Source of the DNA: Bacteroidota bacterium | GTDB lineage: Bacteria; Bacteroidota; Bacteroidia; NS11-12g; UBA955 | Direction: 5' to 3' | Assembly (NCBI GenBank): GCA_027490055.1 | Contig: JAIXYV010000055.1 | Span: forward strand, 1 to 44,953 | DNA: 44,953 bases | Notes under the pieces: generated by a model | What the model was told of the DNA's origin: nothing | Seen by the model: the letters and a program-made list of their open reading frames with translations, nothing else | Database searches by the model: none | Shown here: positions 34,592-42,855 of the stretch, one piece after another | Layout of the letters: every line of letters starts with the position of its first letter | Numbering within the stretch: position 1 is the first letter of the stretch | Position numbers and translations under genes: made by a program

Positions 34592-35596
34592 ATGAAAAAG
34601 ATATTGATCATTGCAGCAGTATTACTGGTAACAGTAGTGGCTTGCAGAAAAGACAAAAACAGCGAGGGTCCTTCAATAGCTGAAATATACGGTCCCTTTA
34701 AGGTTATGACAGCTTTCGCTGCCAGCACCGATACGGTGGATTTTGAAGCGGGTCAGAAAGTAATATTCTCAGCTACTTTTAACAAGGTGGTGAACTGGGA
34801 AATTACAGTGACAGGTTCGACCTCTAAAGCGAAAAAGATTATCACGGGTCAGAGTAGACAAATTAATTCTACAAACGCTTTGTGGAATGGTTCTACCACA
34901 CTTTTCCCAATGTTTAAACAAGAGAATTGCGTCGCTAAATTAAAAATCGAAAACGAAACAGATTCATTCGTCCTGCCAATCAGAATTGCTAAAGTGAAGA
35001 TTGATCAGGGTTTTGTGATTGCTGATTTTGAAACGGGATTAAAAACTTCGTGGACACGTTTTATTCAGAGCGGCGCTAACATGGACTTTAAAGTAAAGAC
35101 CGATGCGCTGGCCCCTCAGGCAGGAGCATACCTGAATATGGCGGGTACGGTAGACTGGGACTATTTAATAGGCTTGGTGGATTTCCCTGCTTCGGCATAT
35201 GGTACGGCTAAAACTTTCCCACTATCATCTAATCCGGATAATGTGTACATGAATTGTTTGATATATGGCGATGCCAGTGTTGCTAACACATCTCTGGTGT
35301 TATTTCAGTTGAAAGAAGATGAGAATGCGGATGGTGTTATAAATGCTAATAGCGATGATGAGTACGATTATGAAATTAAAGTAGATTGGTCGGGCTGGAA
35401 ACTTATCTCTATCAAGTATTCTGATATTGTAACCCTGGTGAACGGTCAGCCCGCTACACCAAAAGGCAACAGACAACACAATCCGGATAAGCTGGGTAAA
35501 ATATCGATGCTGCATCTGGCCAATCCGAACAACGGATTTGCTTCTACTAAAATTGACTACATCGTGTTTACCAATGACAAACCACTTCAGCCTTAA
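34592..35596 (+). CDS. Lipoprotein with carbohydrate-binding-like domain
   Basis: 334 residues. The signal ends with a lipobox (LLVTVVAC, Cys18). Residues about 25-140 look like an Ig/PKD-type beta sandwich (VKVMTAFAASTDTVDFEAGQKVIFSATFNKVVNWEITVTG). Residues about 145-330 form a jelly-roll-like module (VIADFETGLKTSWTRFIQSG ... KIDYIVFTNDKP) like CBM11/galactose-binding folds. A loop DENADGVINANSDDEY near 243-258 has the Asp/Asn spacing of calcium-binding loops. In this location it is a candidate surface glycan-binding protein, the position taken by SusD/SusE-type lipoproteins in ordinary loci. The barrel and both lipoprotein genes are nearly contiguous. Confidence 0.8.
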   Translation: MKKILIIAAVLLVTVVACRKDKNSEGPSIAEIYGPFKVMTAFAASTDTVDFEAGQKVIFSATFNKVVNWEITVTGSTSKAKKIITGQSRQINSTNALWNGSTTLFPMFKQENCVAKLKIENETDSFVLPIRIAKVKIDQGFVIADFETGLKTSWTRFIQSGANMDFKVKTDALAPQAGAYLNMAGTVDWDYLIGLVDFPASAYGTAKTFPLSSNPDNVYMNCLIYGDASVANTSLVLFQLKEDENADGVINANSDDEYDYEIKVDWSGWKLISIKYSDIVTLVNGQPATPKGNRQHNPDKLGKISMLHLANPNNGFASTKIDYIVFTNDKPLQP

Positions 35597-35598
35597 GC

Positions 35599-36240
35599 AT
35601 GTTTAGAATAAGTCTGATATTGATATTGGTGCTGACGGCCTGCACATCTGTCCTACAAGTGCAGGAAAAGGCCTTATACGATGATCCTATCACTGCGGCA
35701 GATACAGTACTTGGTGGTTTTAAAGCCAGCGCCATTTTCAAGGACGATTATGATAAAAGTGTCTGGGTATCGCCTGAAGTGCAATGCGTTCAAATGGCCA
35801 GTGAAAAAGTGGTTTTTAAAGAAGGCAATGCTTCACTTAAAGTGAACTGGGATAAAATTAAAGGCAATTGTAAATGGATAGGGATAGGTTTTGGATGGAA
35901 CAACTGGATGGCGAAAGATATGTCGGATATTGCCGAAGCGTCTGCCGTATCTTTTAGTGTTAAATCAGTGAAAGGCGATTTTAAAAACCTGCCAGTGGCT
36001 TTCGCTTTCGAAGACTATTCAGGCGTGCAATGCTACTACGGTTTCAGACAAGAGATGGCGCCAAATGGGTTTAACGATTCTACATGGACCAGCGTAGTGA
36101 TTCCGCTGGAAAAATTCAATTTCAAATCCAAAGACTTCGATCTGGAAAAAGTCAAACAGTTCATCATTCAGCTGGAAGGCGATGGTGCTGTGTATATTGA
36201 TGATATTAAAATTATAAGCTTCCCAAGAAAAAATGATTAA
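35599..36240 (+). CDS. Lipoprotein with CBM11-like domain
   Basis: 213 residues starting 2 bases after the previous stop. Signal and lipobox MFRISLILILVLTAC. The mature part is a single jelly-roll-like domain (EGNASLKVNWDKIKGNCKWIGIGFGWNNW ... AVSFSVKSVKGDFKNLPVAFAFEDYSG ... VKQFIIQLEGDGAVYIDDIKI), the pattern of CBM11-type or galactose-binding-like modules. Aromatic residues (W, Y) are abundant as expected for a sugar-binding face. No catalytic residues are visible. It overlaps the GH3 gene by 8 bases, so it is translationally coupled to it. Confidence 0.8.
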   Translation: MFRISLILILVLTACTSVLQVQEKALYDDPITAADTVLGGFKASAIFKDDYDKSVWVSPEVQCVQMASEKVVFKEGNASLKVNWDKIKGNCKWIGIGFGWNNWMAKDMSDIAEASAVSFSVKSVKGDFKNLPVAFAFEDYSGVQCYYGFRQEMAPNGFNDSTWTSVVIPLEKFNFKSKDFDLEKVKQFIIQLEGDGAVYIDDIKIISFPRKND

Positions 36241-38470
36241 GCGTTCTGTTTTTATACTCGCTTTTTTTAGCCTCTCTTTGTTGAAGGCACAAAACGGTCC
36301 GGACATCGATTCTCTGATCCGTGTAATGACGATAGAGGAGAAGGCGGGTCAGATGACTCAAATCGACCTGGGTGTAATTGCCAAGGGTGATATCTGTGCG
36401 TTAAAACAACCACAAAGCATAGACGATAAGAAACTCATAAGCGGTATTAAAACCTACCATATCGGTTCGGTTTTAAATGTTGGTTGTGGTAGCGGTACCA
36501 TTGCCCTCGACAGATGGCACGATATTTTAAGACAGTTACATCAATACAACAGCGACTACAGTCGCTTAAAAATACCTGTTATTTATGGTATTGATGCTAT
36601 ACATGGTGTAAACTATACCAAAGGCGCAACATTGTTCCCTCAGCAGATCGGACAGGCTGCAACCTGGAATCCAAAATTAGTCAAGCAAGTTTACCAAGTT
36701 ACAGCTTATGAAACGCGCGCCAGCGGACTACCATGGAACTTTTCTCCGGTGCTGGATCTGGGCAGACAGCCTTTGTGGTCGCGCTTCTTCGAGACTTTCG
36801 GCGAAGATGTTTATTTGGCGAAATCGATGTCACAGACGGCGGTTCAAGGTTTGCAAGGCGACGGTTTAAACAGTCCGTTTAGTGTTGCGGCGTGTATGAA
36901 GCATTTCTTAGGATACAGTATGTCGCTCAGCGGCAAAGATCGCACGCCTGTGTGGATGTCCGATAGAGAATTGAGAGCCTATTTCCTGCCAACATTTCAG
37001 ACAGCTATTCAGCAAGGTGCTGCCACAGTTATGATCAACTCTGGCGAGATCAACGGCACACCAGTTCATGTCAATCACGATATATTAACGAAATTGCTGA
37101 GAGACGAATTGCATTTCAAAGGCGTTGCGGTAACCGATTGGGAAGATGTCTATAAACTGGTGAATGTGCACCATGTGGCGGCCACTAAAAAAGAAGCTGT
37201 TAGATTGTGCATACTGGCAGGTATCGATATGAGTATGACGCCTAATGATTTTGAGTTTACGACGCTTTTGGTTGAACTTATTAAAGAGGGTAGTATTCCT
37301 ATGTCGAGAATAGACTCTTCTGTGAGAAGAATTTTACAACTGAAGAAAGATCTTGGATTGTTTAAGCCCTTCTCAATTTCTAAAAGTCAGTACCCCGATT
37401 TTGGTTCTAAGAAACATGCTGAAGTCTCTTATCAGACAGCCACAGAAAGCATCACTTTATTGAAAAATACCAAGTCGGTTTTGCCAATCACTAAGCGCTC
37501 TGAAACCATCTTAGTTTGCGGTCCTGCCGCCAACAGCATGAACCTGTTAAACGGGGCATGGACACATACCTGGCAGGGAACAGATTCAACCTATCAGACC
37601 CCTGACAAATTAACGATAGTAGAAGCCTTCAAAAAACACACAAAGAATAAAATATTGTATGCGCAGGGCAGTGGTTTGGATAAATTATATGATGTCGATA
37701 ATTGTCTCAGAAAAGCTCAGGAAGCAGATAAGATTGTGATATGTTTAGGCGAAATGCCAAGCACCGAAATTCCGGGGAATATAAAAGATTTGGATTTGCC
37801 TCAGGCGCAGATAGAGCTGGTCAAAAAATTGAAAGCAGTAGGTAAGCCAATAATTTTGGTGTGCACGTTTAACCGTCCGCGTATTATACATGAAATTGTG
37901 CCAATGGCAGATGCAGTAGTATATGCTTATCTGCCGGGCGACGAGGGAGGAAGAGCTATCGCGGATATTATCACAGGCGAAGTTAATCCAAGTGGTAAAC
38001 TGCCATTTACCTATCCAGCAGCCAGCAACGATATCGTGCATTACGACCGCAAACATTCTGAAGATTTAGATACCGATTTTTCTACCAATGCTTATAAGCC
38101 TGAATTTGATTTTGGATTTGGTTTAAGCTATACCACTTTCGAGTACAGCAATCTTCGTGTAAGCAAAGATACGTTTAGCGCCAGTGATGTGTTGATGGTT
38201 TCTGTAGATGTTGAGAATACTGGTAAGAAAGAGGGGATGGAAGTGGTGCAATTGTATTATCAGGATTTGTATGCGTCGATTACGCCATCCGTAAGGCAAC
38301 TATGTGCTTATGATAAAATCTATCTGAAAAAAGGAGAGAAGAAAACGGTAAGTTTTGCAATTAAAGCTGAGGATTTATCTTTCATCAATAAACAATTAGT
38401 TCGCGTTACAGAGCGCGGCGATTTCGAACTGTATATTCAACAACTCAAACACCATGTCTACTATCAATAA
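36233..38470 (+). CDS. GH3 beta-glucosidase, exported
   Basis: 745 residues, usual for periplasmic GH3 enzymes. Signal peptide MIKRSVFILAFFSLSLLKAQ. The N-terminal TIM barrel (about 25-360) includes IPVIYGIDAIHGVNYTKGATLFPQQIG, KHFLGYSMSLSGKDRTP and the nucleophile Asp302 in VAVTDWEDV. The alpha/beta sandwich domain (about 395-620) has ESITLLKNTKSVLPI and YLPGDEGGRAIADIITGEVNPSGKLPFTYP. A C-terminal FnIII-like domain follows (VENTGKKEGMEVVQLYYQD ... FELYI). GH3 enzymes release glucose from beta-glucan oligosaccharides, mostly in the periplasm. It overlaps its neighbours at both ends (8 and 17 bases), so it is firmly within the operon. Confidence 0.94.
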   Translation: MIKRSVFILAFFSLSLLKAQNGPDIDSLIRVMTIEEKAGQMTQIDLGVIAKGDICALKQPQSIDDKKLISGIKTYHIGSVLNVGCGSGTIALDRWHDILRQLHQYNSDYSRLKIPVIYGIDAIHGVNYTKGATLFPQQIGQAATWNPKLVKQVYQVTAYETRASGLPWNFSPVLDLGRQPLWSRFFETFGEDVYLAKSMSQTAVQGLQGDGLNSPFSVAACMKHFLGYSMSLSGKDRTPVWMSDRELRAYFLPTFQTAIQQGAATVMINSGEINGTPVHVNHDILTKLLRDELHFKGVAVTDWEDVYKLVNVHHVAATKKEAVRLCILAGIDMSMTPNDFEFTTLLVELIKEGSIPMSRIDSSVRRILQLKKDLGLFKPFSISKSQYPDFGSKKHAEVSYQTATESITLLKNTKSVLPITKRSETILVCGPAANSMNLLNGAWTHTWQGTDSTYQTPDKLTIVEAFKKHTKNKILYAQGSGLDKLYDVDNCLRKAQEADKIVICLGEMPSTEIPGNIKDLDLPQAQIELVKKLKAVGKPIILVCTFNRPRIIHEIVPMADAVVYAYLPGDEGGRAIADIITGEVNPSGKLPFTYPAASNDIVHYDRKHSEDLDTDFSTNAYKPEFDFGFGLSYTTFEYSNLRVSKDTFSASDVLMVSVDVENTGKKEGMEVVQLYYQDLYASITPSVRQLCAYDKIYLKKGEKKTVSFAIKAEDLSFINKQLVRVTERGDFELYIQQLKHHVYYQ

Positions 38471-39281
38471 ACTCATTGTATTAATCACTTTACTGACGGC
38501 TTGTAAACAGTCGCCACCCCCTGATATCAAAGTACCAGACGAAAAAGGTGATTTGTTCTTTTCGGGATATTACTGGAATTATAAAGACAGACCAACGCCT
38601 GTGGGTCCGGGACCGAACCGCTTTTTGGGTAATGATAAAGGTGCATGGGTTGATAGTTTAGGACGATTGCATTTAAAGATTCAGAAGATTAATAATTTGT
38701 GGTATTGTAGCGAAATCATCAGTGTAAAAGAGTTTGGGTATGGTACTTATATTTTTACCTGCGAATCAGACATCAGTGCCTTTGATGAAAAGACTGTATT
38801 TGGATTGTTTACCTGGGACGATTATTCGTTTCAGAAGCAAGCGAACAGCGAAGTGGATATAGAATTTTCGAAGTGGGGTATACCCAACGATTCTCTAACG
38901 ATTACTTACAGTGTACAGCCTGTGATTTTTAGCAATCCTGTTCCGTATAGCGAGCGCACTCATAAGCCCCTTATCGCGAGCAAGTATGTCAAAAAGCCTG
39001 CTACCTATATGTTCAAATGGACACCAGATTTAGTGACCTGGGAAGGGTATGAAGGGGAGGTATATCCTGGAACGAATAAGACATCGGGCTGGCAGTTTGA
39101 TAAGAACAATATCACACGTCAGAAAATCGAGGGTCCTAATACCTCTGATCCTATAGTAATTCCAGCACCTAGTGATTCTACCAATGTCAGATTTAATTTC
39201 TGGTTATTGAACGGGCAAGCGCCCGCTAATGGCAAAGACCACGAAATAGTGGTTAAGAATTTCAGGTTTATACCGCTTTAA
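38454..39281 (+). CDS. GH16-like lipoprotein beta-glucanase
   Basis: 275 residues. The signal ends in a lipobox (MSTINKLIVLITLLTAC). The catalytic core SEVDIEFSKWG matches the GH16 E-[IV]-D-x-E motif, with nucleophile Glu133 and acid/base Glu137; FGYGTYIFTCES, FGLFTWDD and YMFKWTPDLVTWEGYEG are the neighbouring conserved strands. GH16 enzymes cleave beta-1,3(4)-glucans, agars or carrageenans; the exact substrate is unclear, but the GH3 partner favours a glucan. The domain departs from classical laminarinases in the active-site flank (FSKWG), so linkage specificity may be unusual. Likely anchored to the outer membrane. Last gene of the block. Confidence 0.87.
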   Translation: MSTINKLIVLITLLTACKQSPPPDIKVPDEKGDLFFSGYYWNYKDRPTPVGPGPNRFLGNDKGAWVDSLGRLHLKIQKINNLWYCSEIISVKEFGYGTYIFTCESDISAFDEKTVFGLFTWDDYSFQKQANSEVDIEFSKWGIPNDSLTITYSVQPVIFSNPVPYSERTHKPLIASKYVKKPATYMFKWTPDLVTWEGYEGEVYPGTNKTSGWQFDKNNITRQKIEGPNTSDPIVIPAPSDSTNVRFNFWLLNGQAPANGKDHEIVVKNFRFIPL

Positions 39282-39283
39282 AA

Positions 39284-39313
39284 GCCGATTAGCTTCGTTT
39301 TTTGAAGCTTTAA
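39284..39313 (+). terminator. Possible weak terminator after the glycan block
   Basis: Stem AGCTTC / GAAGCT around a T-rich loop, just after the GH16 stop. There is no T-run after the stem. Confidence 0.35.
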
Positions 39314-39440
39314 TTGGTTAATTATCACTGATGTTCGTCATTATATTTAGGGCATCTTTTATTTAAATTGGTGATGCTTAATCTATTGCATTTAATATTT
39401 TGCTAAAAGTTGAAATAATTACATTAACTTAAAGCGTATA

Positions 39441-39473
39441 TTGTTACTAGTATTGACAAATTTTATAAATTTG
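39441..39473 (+). promoter_or_regulatory. Promoter of the orphan kinase (TTG-N22-TAAATTTG)
   Basis: TTG at 39441-39443 and TAAATTTG at 39466-39473. Predicted start is near 39480, 15 bases before the TTG start codon of the kinase. Confidence 0.65.
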
Positions 39474-39494
39474 AGCAGACTATCAACTTAAACA

Positions 39495-41885
39495 TTGAAC
39501 ACAGATTTTACGCAAATTTCAAATCACCCTAAGCCAGTTGAGGGTGTTTTTTTTCAATTAATGACTTTTCCCGGCGGTCGTAAACGGTTTTTGCGAGTAA
39601 GCAGGGGAGCGGAGCATTTGCTCGGTCATACCGAAGCCGAGTTTATGGGTGATCCCGACAAGTTTTACAATCGCATTTACGAAGAGGATTTAGATTTTTT
39701 TAAAGCAAAGGAATTAGAGTCTCAGACCACGATGGAGATTTTTAATTTCAATTTCCGTTATGTCTTGCCTGACAAAAAAATAATTTGGTTGAATATTAAA
39801 TCCATTCCATTTAAGACAGATGGCGGCGATTATATATGGACTGGTTTGTTCTCGGACATTAACGATTTAAAGCAACAGGAAAGTCATCTAATTAAAATCA
39901 ACCACGAGTTAGTGGTTTTGAATGCCATCAACGATGTCATTTTAAGCTGTAATGAGTCGGGTAAATTATTGTCTGCGGTATGTGAAACATTGATAGCTAA
40001 TGGAGGGTATAAGCTGGCATGGATGGCTAGTATGTCTTCTATTAATGTTCAGGAGTCTAAAATAGAGCCGATAGTATCGGCTGGAGAGATTGACTATATC
40101 AAAGAGGTGTCTGTTTTATTAAGTGATTCGATTCAGGTCAATGGTCCAACTCTATCTGCCTTGTTGAATCAGCAAACTATAGTTACTAATAATATTCAGC
40201 ATTCAGAAACCTTTAAGCCATGGCGCGCTGCTGCAATAAAGCACGGTATACATTCGTGTATTACAATCCCATTTATAGTTAATTCAGAGCCTTATGTGTT
40301 GAATGTCTACGCCGCTCAAGTAGATGCATTTAATGATCACGAAAAAGATATTCTTGAAAGGGTGTGTAGTAATTTAACTCAGGCCTTGGTCAGGATGCAA
40401 GAGGAAGCAAAGAAGAAGGAGTACTATGCATTGCTTCAGGAGCGTGTTAAAGAGTTATCAGTGCTTGCAGAAGTGAGTAATATATTGAGGACAGAGAAGT
40501 CTGTTGAATCATCCTTGAGTCAAATAGCTGTCTCTATAGCTAATGGCATGTTTGTCTCAGAGGACACTTCGGTCGAATTAAATTATAATGGCAATACTTT
40601 TTTTAGCGAAGAGCCATTTCAAATGGATAAATTGTACGATAAAGATATCGAAATACATCACAATGGTCGTCTTAGTCTTGTAGTGTATTCGCAGTCCCCG
40701 GAGTTCAAAAAGTCGGGTTTAGTATATGAAAAAGTACTGGTGTTAAATAGTATCTTAAAGAAGATTCAATTATTCATCGACAATCAGTTGACTTTGTTCC
40801 ATTTAAATTATTCTCAATCCAACCTGCGTTCTGTATTTGAAAATACGGATGTCGGATATTTACTTTTAAATTTAAATGGAGAGATTATCACGTTTAACCG
40901 TCAGGTGTCTCGCGAGCTGTTTAAACTGTTTAAAATAAAAATTACTGAAGGAATGAATTTAGCAGAGGATGTTTTGAAATTCAGAGCAGCTAATTTTATT
41001 TCCCATTTTCTTTCTGCTAAAATTAATCTGAGGAGGTCTGAATATGAATCTTACTATGAGTATAAGGGTAGGTCGAAATACTTTGTGGTTTCAGTTTTTC
41101 CGGTGCTCAGCGATACTAAAGAATGTTTGAGTGTTTGTCTCACTCTGAAAGATGTGACAAAATCAAAATTAGCGGAAATAGAAAGTAAGCAAATTACCAG
41201 TGATTTGATTGTTCGCAACCGCGATCTGGAACAGTTTTCATTCATGATTTCTCATAACCTGAGAGCGCCGGTTGTTAACCTGTCTGGACTGACACAGCAG
41301 TTAAAAGAGCAGCTCCCAGAAGAGGAAAAAGAGTATGTGATTAATAGTATTCTGACTTCAACATCCAGGATAGAAGGGGTTATTGATGATATCAATAAGA
41401 TCCTAATGGTCAATAAAGGTGTAGAGGATAAAAAAACAAGGATAAATGTGGTGCATTTGCTCGACGAATTGCAATCGTATTTTATGGAAGTCAATAAAGG
41501 TCAATCGCCGATATTTCAAGTTGATCTAAATGAAGTCGATCATCTGGACAGTAACAAGGCATACATCGAAAGTGTTTTTTACAATTTGATCAGCAACGCA
41601 GTCAAATTTGCTAAACCACAGTCGCCGGCCACGATTAAGATATGGACTGTCCGCAAAAGGGACAAGGTGATGATCCATTTCAAAGACGACGGCATCGGTA
41701 TCGATTTAGAGAAGCACCAGCACAACGTCTTCAAGCTCTACAACCGTTTCCACAATCACGTCGAGGGTAAGGGCATGGGCTTGTACATGACAAAAACGCA
41801 GATCCGATTGTTGGGCGGCGATATCGAGGTGCATAGCAGTCCGAATAAGGGCACGGAGTTTATTATCACGCTGCCGGTTGATTGA
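39495..41885 (+). CDS. Orphan PAS/GAF sensor histidine kinase
   Basis: 796 residues with a TTG start; an in-frame ATG at 39561 would cut into the first PAS domain. Domains: PAS_3-type about 15-135 (RVSRGAEHLLGHTEAEFMGDPDKFYNRIYEEDLDFF), GAF about 150-300 (ANGGYKLAWMA ... ITIPFIVNSEPYVLNVYA), a second GAF-like or coiled region about 315-430, PAS about 445-555 (SVFENTDVGYLLLNLNGEIITFNRQ), dimerisation segment with His near 587 (MISHNLRAPVVNLSG), and ATPase domain (NLISNAVKFA, DDGIGIDL, GKGMGLYMTKTQ). No membrane helix, so it is cytoplasmic. No response regulator is adjacent. The SHNLRAP box is shared with the other two kinases here, but similarity outside the core is low. Confidence 0.92.
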   Translation: MNTDFTQISNHPKPVEGVFFQLMTFPGGRKRFLRVSRGAEHLLGHTEAEFMGDPDKFYNRIYEEDLDFFKAKELESQTTMEIFNFNFRYVLPDKKIIWLNIKSIPFKTDGGDYIWTGLFSDINDLKQQESHLIKINHELVVLNAINDVILSCNESGKLLSAVCETLIANGGYKLAWMASMSSINVQESKIEPIVSAGEIDYIKEVSVLLSDSIQVNGPTLSALLNQQTIVTNNIQHSETFKPWRAAAIKHGIHSCITIPFIVNSEPYVLNVYAAQVDAFNDHEKDILERVCSNLTQALVRMQEEAKKKEYYALLQERVKELSVLAEVSNILRTEKSVESSLSQIAVSIANGMFVSEDTSVELNYNGNTFFSEEPFQMDKLYDKDIEIHHNGRLSLVVYSQSPEFKKSGLVYEKVLVLNSILKKIQLFIDNQLTLFHLNYSQSNLRSVFENTDVGYLLLNLNGEIITFNRQVSRELFKLFKIKITEGMNLAEDVLKFRAANFISHFLSAKINLRRSEYESYYEYKGRSKYFVVSVFPVLSDTKECLSVCLTLKDVTKSKLAEIESKQITSDLIVRNRDLEQFSFMISHNLRAPVVNLSGLTQQLKEQLPEEEKEYVINSILTSTSRIEGVIDDINKILMVNKGVEDKKTRINVVHLLDELQSYFMEVNKGQSPIFQVDLNEVDHLDSNKAYIESVFYNLISNAVKFAKPQSPATIKIWTVRKRDKVMIHFKDDGIGIDLEKHQHNVFKLYNRFHNHVEGKGMGLYMTKTQIRLLGGDIEVHSSPNKGTEFIITLPVD

Positions 41886-41903
41886 TTTTTAAAATATGTG
41901 GTT

Positions 41904-41924
41904 CCCGGCACTGCTGGCGCCGGG
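41904..41924. repeat. GC-rich stem-loop, family copy 1
   Basis: CCCGGC / GCCGGG arms around a 9-base loop with ACTGCTG. The same shape recurs at 44915-44935. A related loop GCACC-GCT-GGTGC lies at 42004-42016. Confidence 0.6.
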
Positions 41925-42046
41925 CTTGCCCCGTATTGTGCGACGCAGGAGCTCTAATTCTGGGGTTACCCGAAATCCATTCTGCACATAGTATGATTCT
42001 TCAGCACCGCTGGTGCGTGATGATTATTCTTTGGCGTCAGCCTCCC

Positions 42047-42088
42047 TATATCCTATATCCTAAATCCTATATCCTATTTCCTAATTCC
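42047..42088 (+). repeat. Tandem heptamer array, six units of TATATCC type
   Basis: Units read TATATCC, TATATCC, TAAATCC, TATATCC, TATTTCC, TAATTCC without interruption. It ends 12 bases before the tmRNA -7 element, so it occupies the -33 region. Confidence 0.85.
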
Positions 42089-42100
42089 TCCAAATTATCG

Positions 42101-42108
42101 TACTTTTG
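42101..42108 (+). promoter_or_regulatory. -7 element of the tmRNA gene (TACTTTTG)
   Basis: TACTTTTG matches TAnnTTTG, 18 bases before the mature 5' end. There is no TTG at the expected -33 distance; that place is filled by the heptamer array. Confidence 0.62.
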
Positions 42109-42126
42109 CAGTAAGAAACAAACCGA

Positions 42127-42493
42127 GGGGCTGACCGGAATTGACGGGTAGAGCGACTGAGGTGTAAGCAAGTAGAGCTTTGTTTGCTGGCTCTTTAATA
42201 TCAACACTCAAAATCTAAGAGGCGAAAATAACTTCGCAATGGCTGCCTAATCTAGGATTAGACAAATTCCATACACCTACGGTGCCCCTGTCTGAGCCGG
42301 TGCCGATTCGGGTGTTCGACATGCTCAGATATGTTTAAGGGACTGTTGCGACCTAAAGCATTACAAAGCGACATAAGGTTAAGGACTGGGCTTTGGTGAT
42401 CCATTTTTAACCCGACAATAATCACCAATAAACTTGTAGAAAGCGCCATCATTACCTACTCCGGACCAGGGTTCGATTCCCTGCAGCTCCACC
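42127..42493 (+). ncRNA. ssrA: tmRNA (transfer-messenger RNA)
   Basis: About 367 bases. The 5' end GGGGCTG pairs with CAGCTCC at 42484-42490, forming the alanine-tRNA-like acceptor stem, followed by ACC. The T-arm GGTTCGATTCC is at 42470-42480, and GACGGG near the 5' end is in the conserved region. The internal tag frame starts at 42221. tmRNA with SmpB rescues stalled ribosomes and marks the truncated protein for proteolysis. The CCA end is only partly encoded (ACC-C). It is followed by a terminator repeated three times. Confidence 0.96.
42221..42250 (+). other. tmRNA proteolysis tag frame GENNFAMAA
   Basis: GGC GAA AAT AAC TTC GCA ATG GCT GCC TAA reads GENNFAMAA-stop. The GENN start and the A-A end match Bacteroidota tags (which usually end in ALAA); Met replaces Leu in the degron. 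Confidence 0.93.
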
Positions 42494-42504
42494 CTGTAGC
42501 AGAG

Positions 42505-42536
42505 AAAAACCTGAAGACAATATTCAGGTTTTTTTT
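42505..42536 (+). terminator. tmRNA terminator, copy 1
   Basis: Stem AAAAACCTGAA / TTCAGGTTTTT with a 7-base loop and a T-run, 12 bases after the tmRNA end. Confidence 0.9.
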
Positions 42537-42639
42537 ATGTTTTTAGGAAAGGTTTTTCACGCTACAGGGTGAGCCCTGTACCGTGACGAAACGAAGTGTA
42601 GTCTCTGGTACAGGGACACAATATTATTTAATAGCAGAG

Positions 42640-42672
42640 AAAAACCTGAAGACAATATTCAGGTTTTTTTTT
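42640..42672 (+). terminator. tmRNA-type terminator, copy 2
   Basis: Same hairpin as copy 1 with one more T in the tail. No gene lies directly upstream. Confidence 0.8.
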
Positions 42673-42823
42673 ATGTTTTTAGGAAAGGTTTTTCACGCTA
42701 CAGGGTGAGCCCTGTAGTGCTTTGCCCTGCAGCGTAATCAAAATGAAATGGAGATTTCTGCTGCAGGGTGACGAAACGAAGTGTAGTCTCTGGTACAGGG
42801 ACACGATATTTTAAATTGCAGAG

Positions 42824-42855
42824 AAAAACCTGAAGACAAAATTCAGGTTTTTTTT
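42824..42855 (+). terminator. tmRNA-type terminator, copy 3
   Basis: Same hairpin; the loop reads GACAAAA in place of GACAATA. It is followed by the GIY-YIG promoter region. Confidence 0.8.

Noticed and set aside
41882-42151. Plus-strand 89-codon frame between the kinase and tmRNA
   Set aside because: It is built from the GC stem-loop, the heptamer array and the 5' end of tmRNA, and has no protein-like composition.
42258-42452. Minus-strand frame of 64 codons
   Set aside because: It lies entirely inside the tmRNA gene, antisense to it.
42127-42493. tRNA gene at the TTCGATTCC T-arm
   Set aside because: The matching acceptor 5' strand is 350 bases upstream with a tag frame between, so it is tmRNA.
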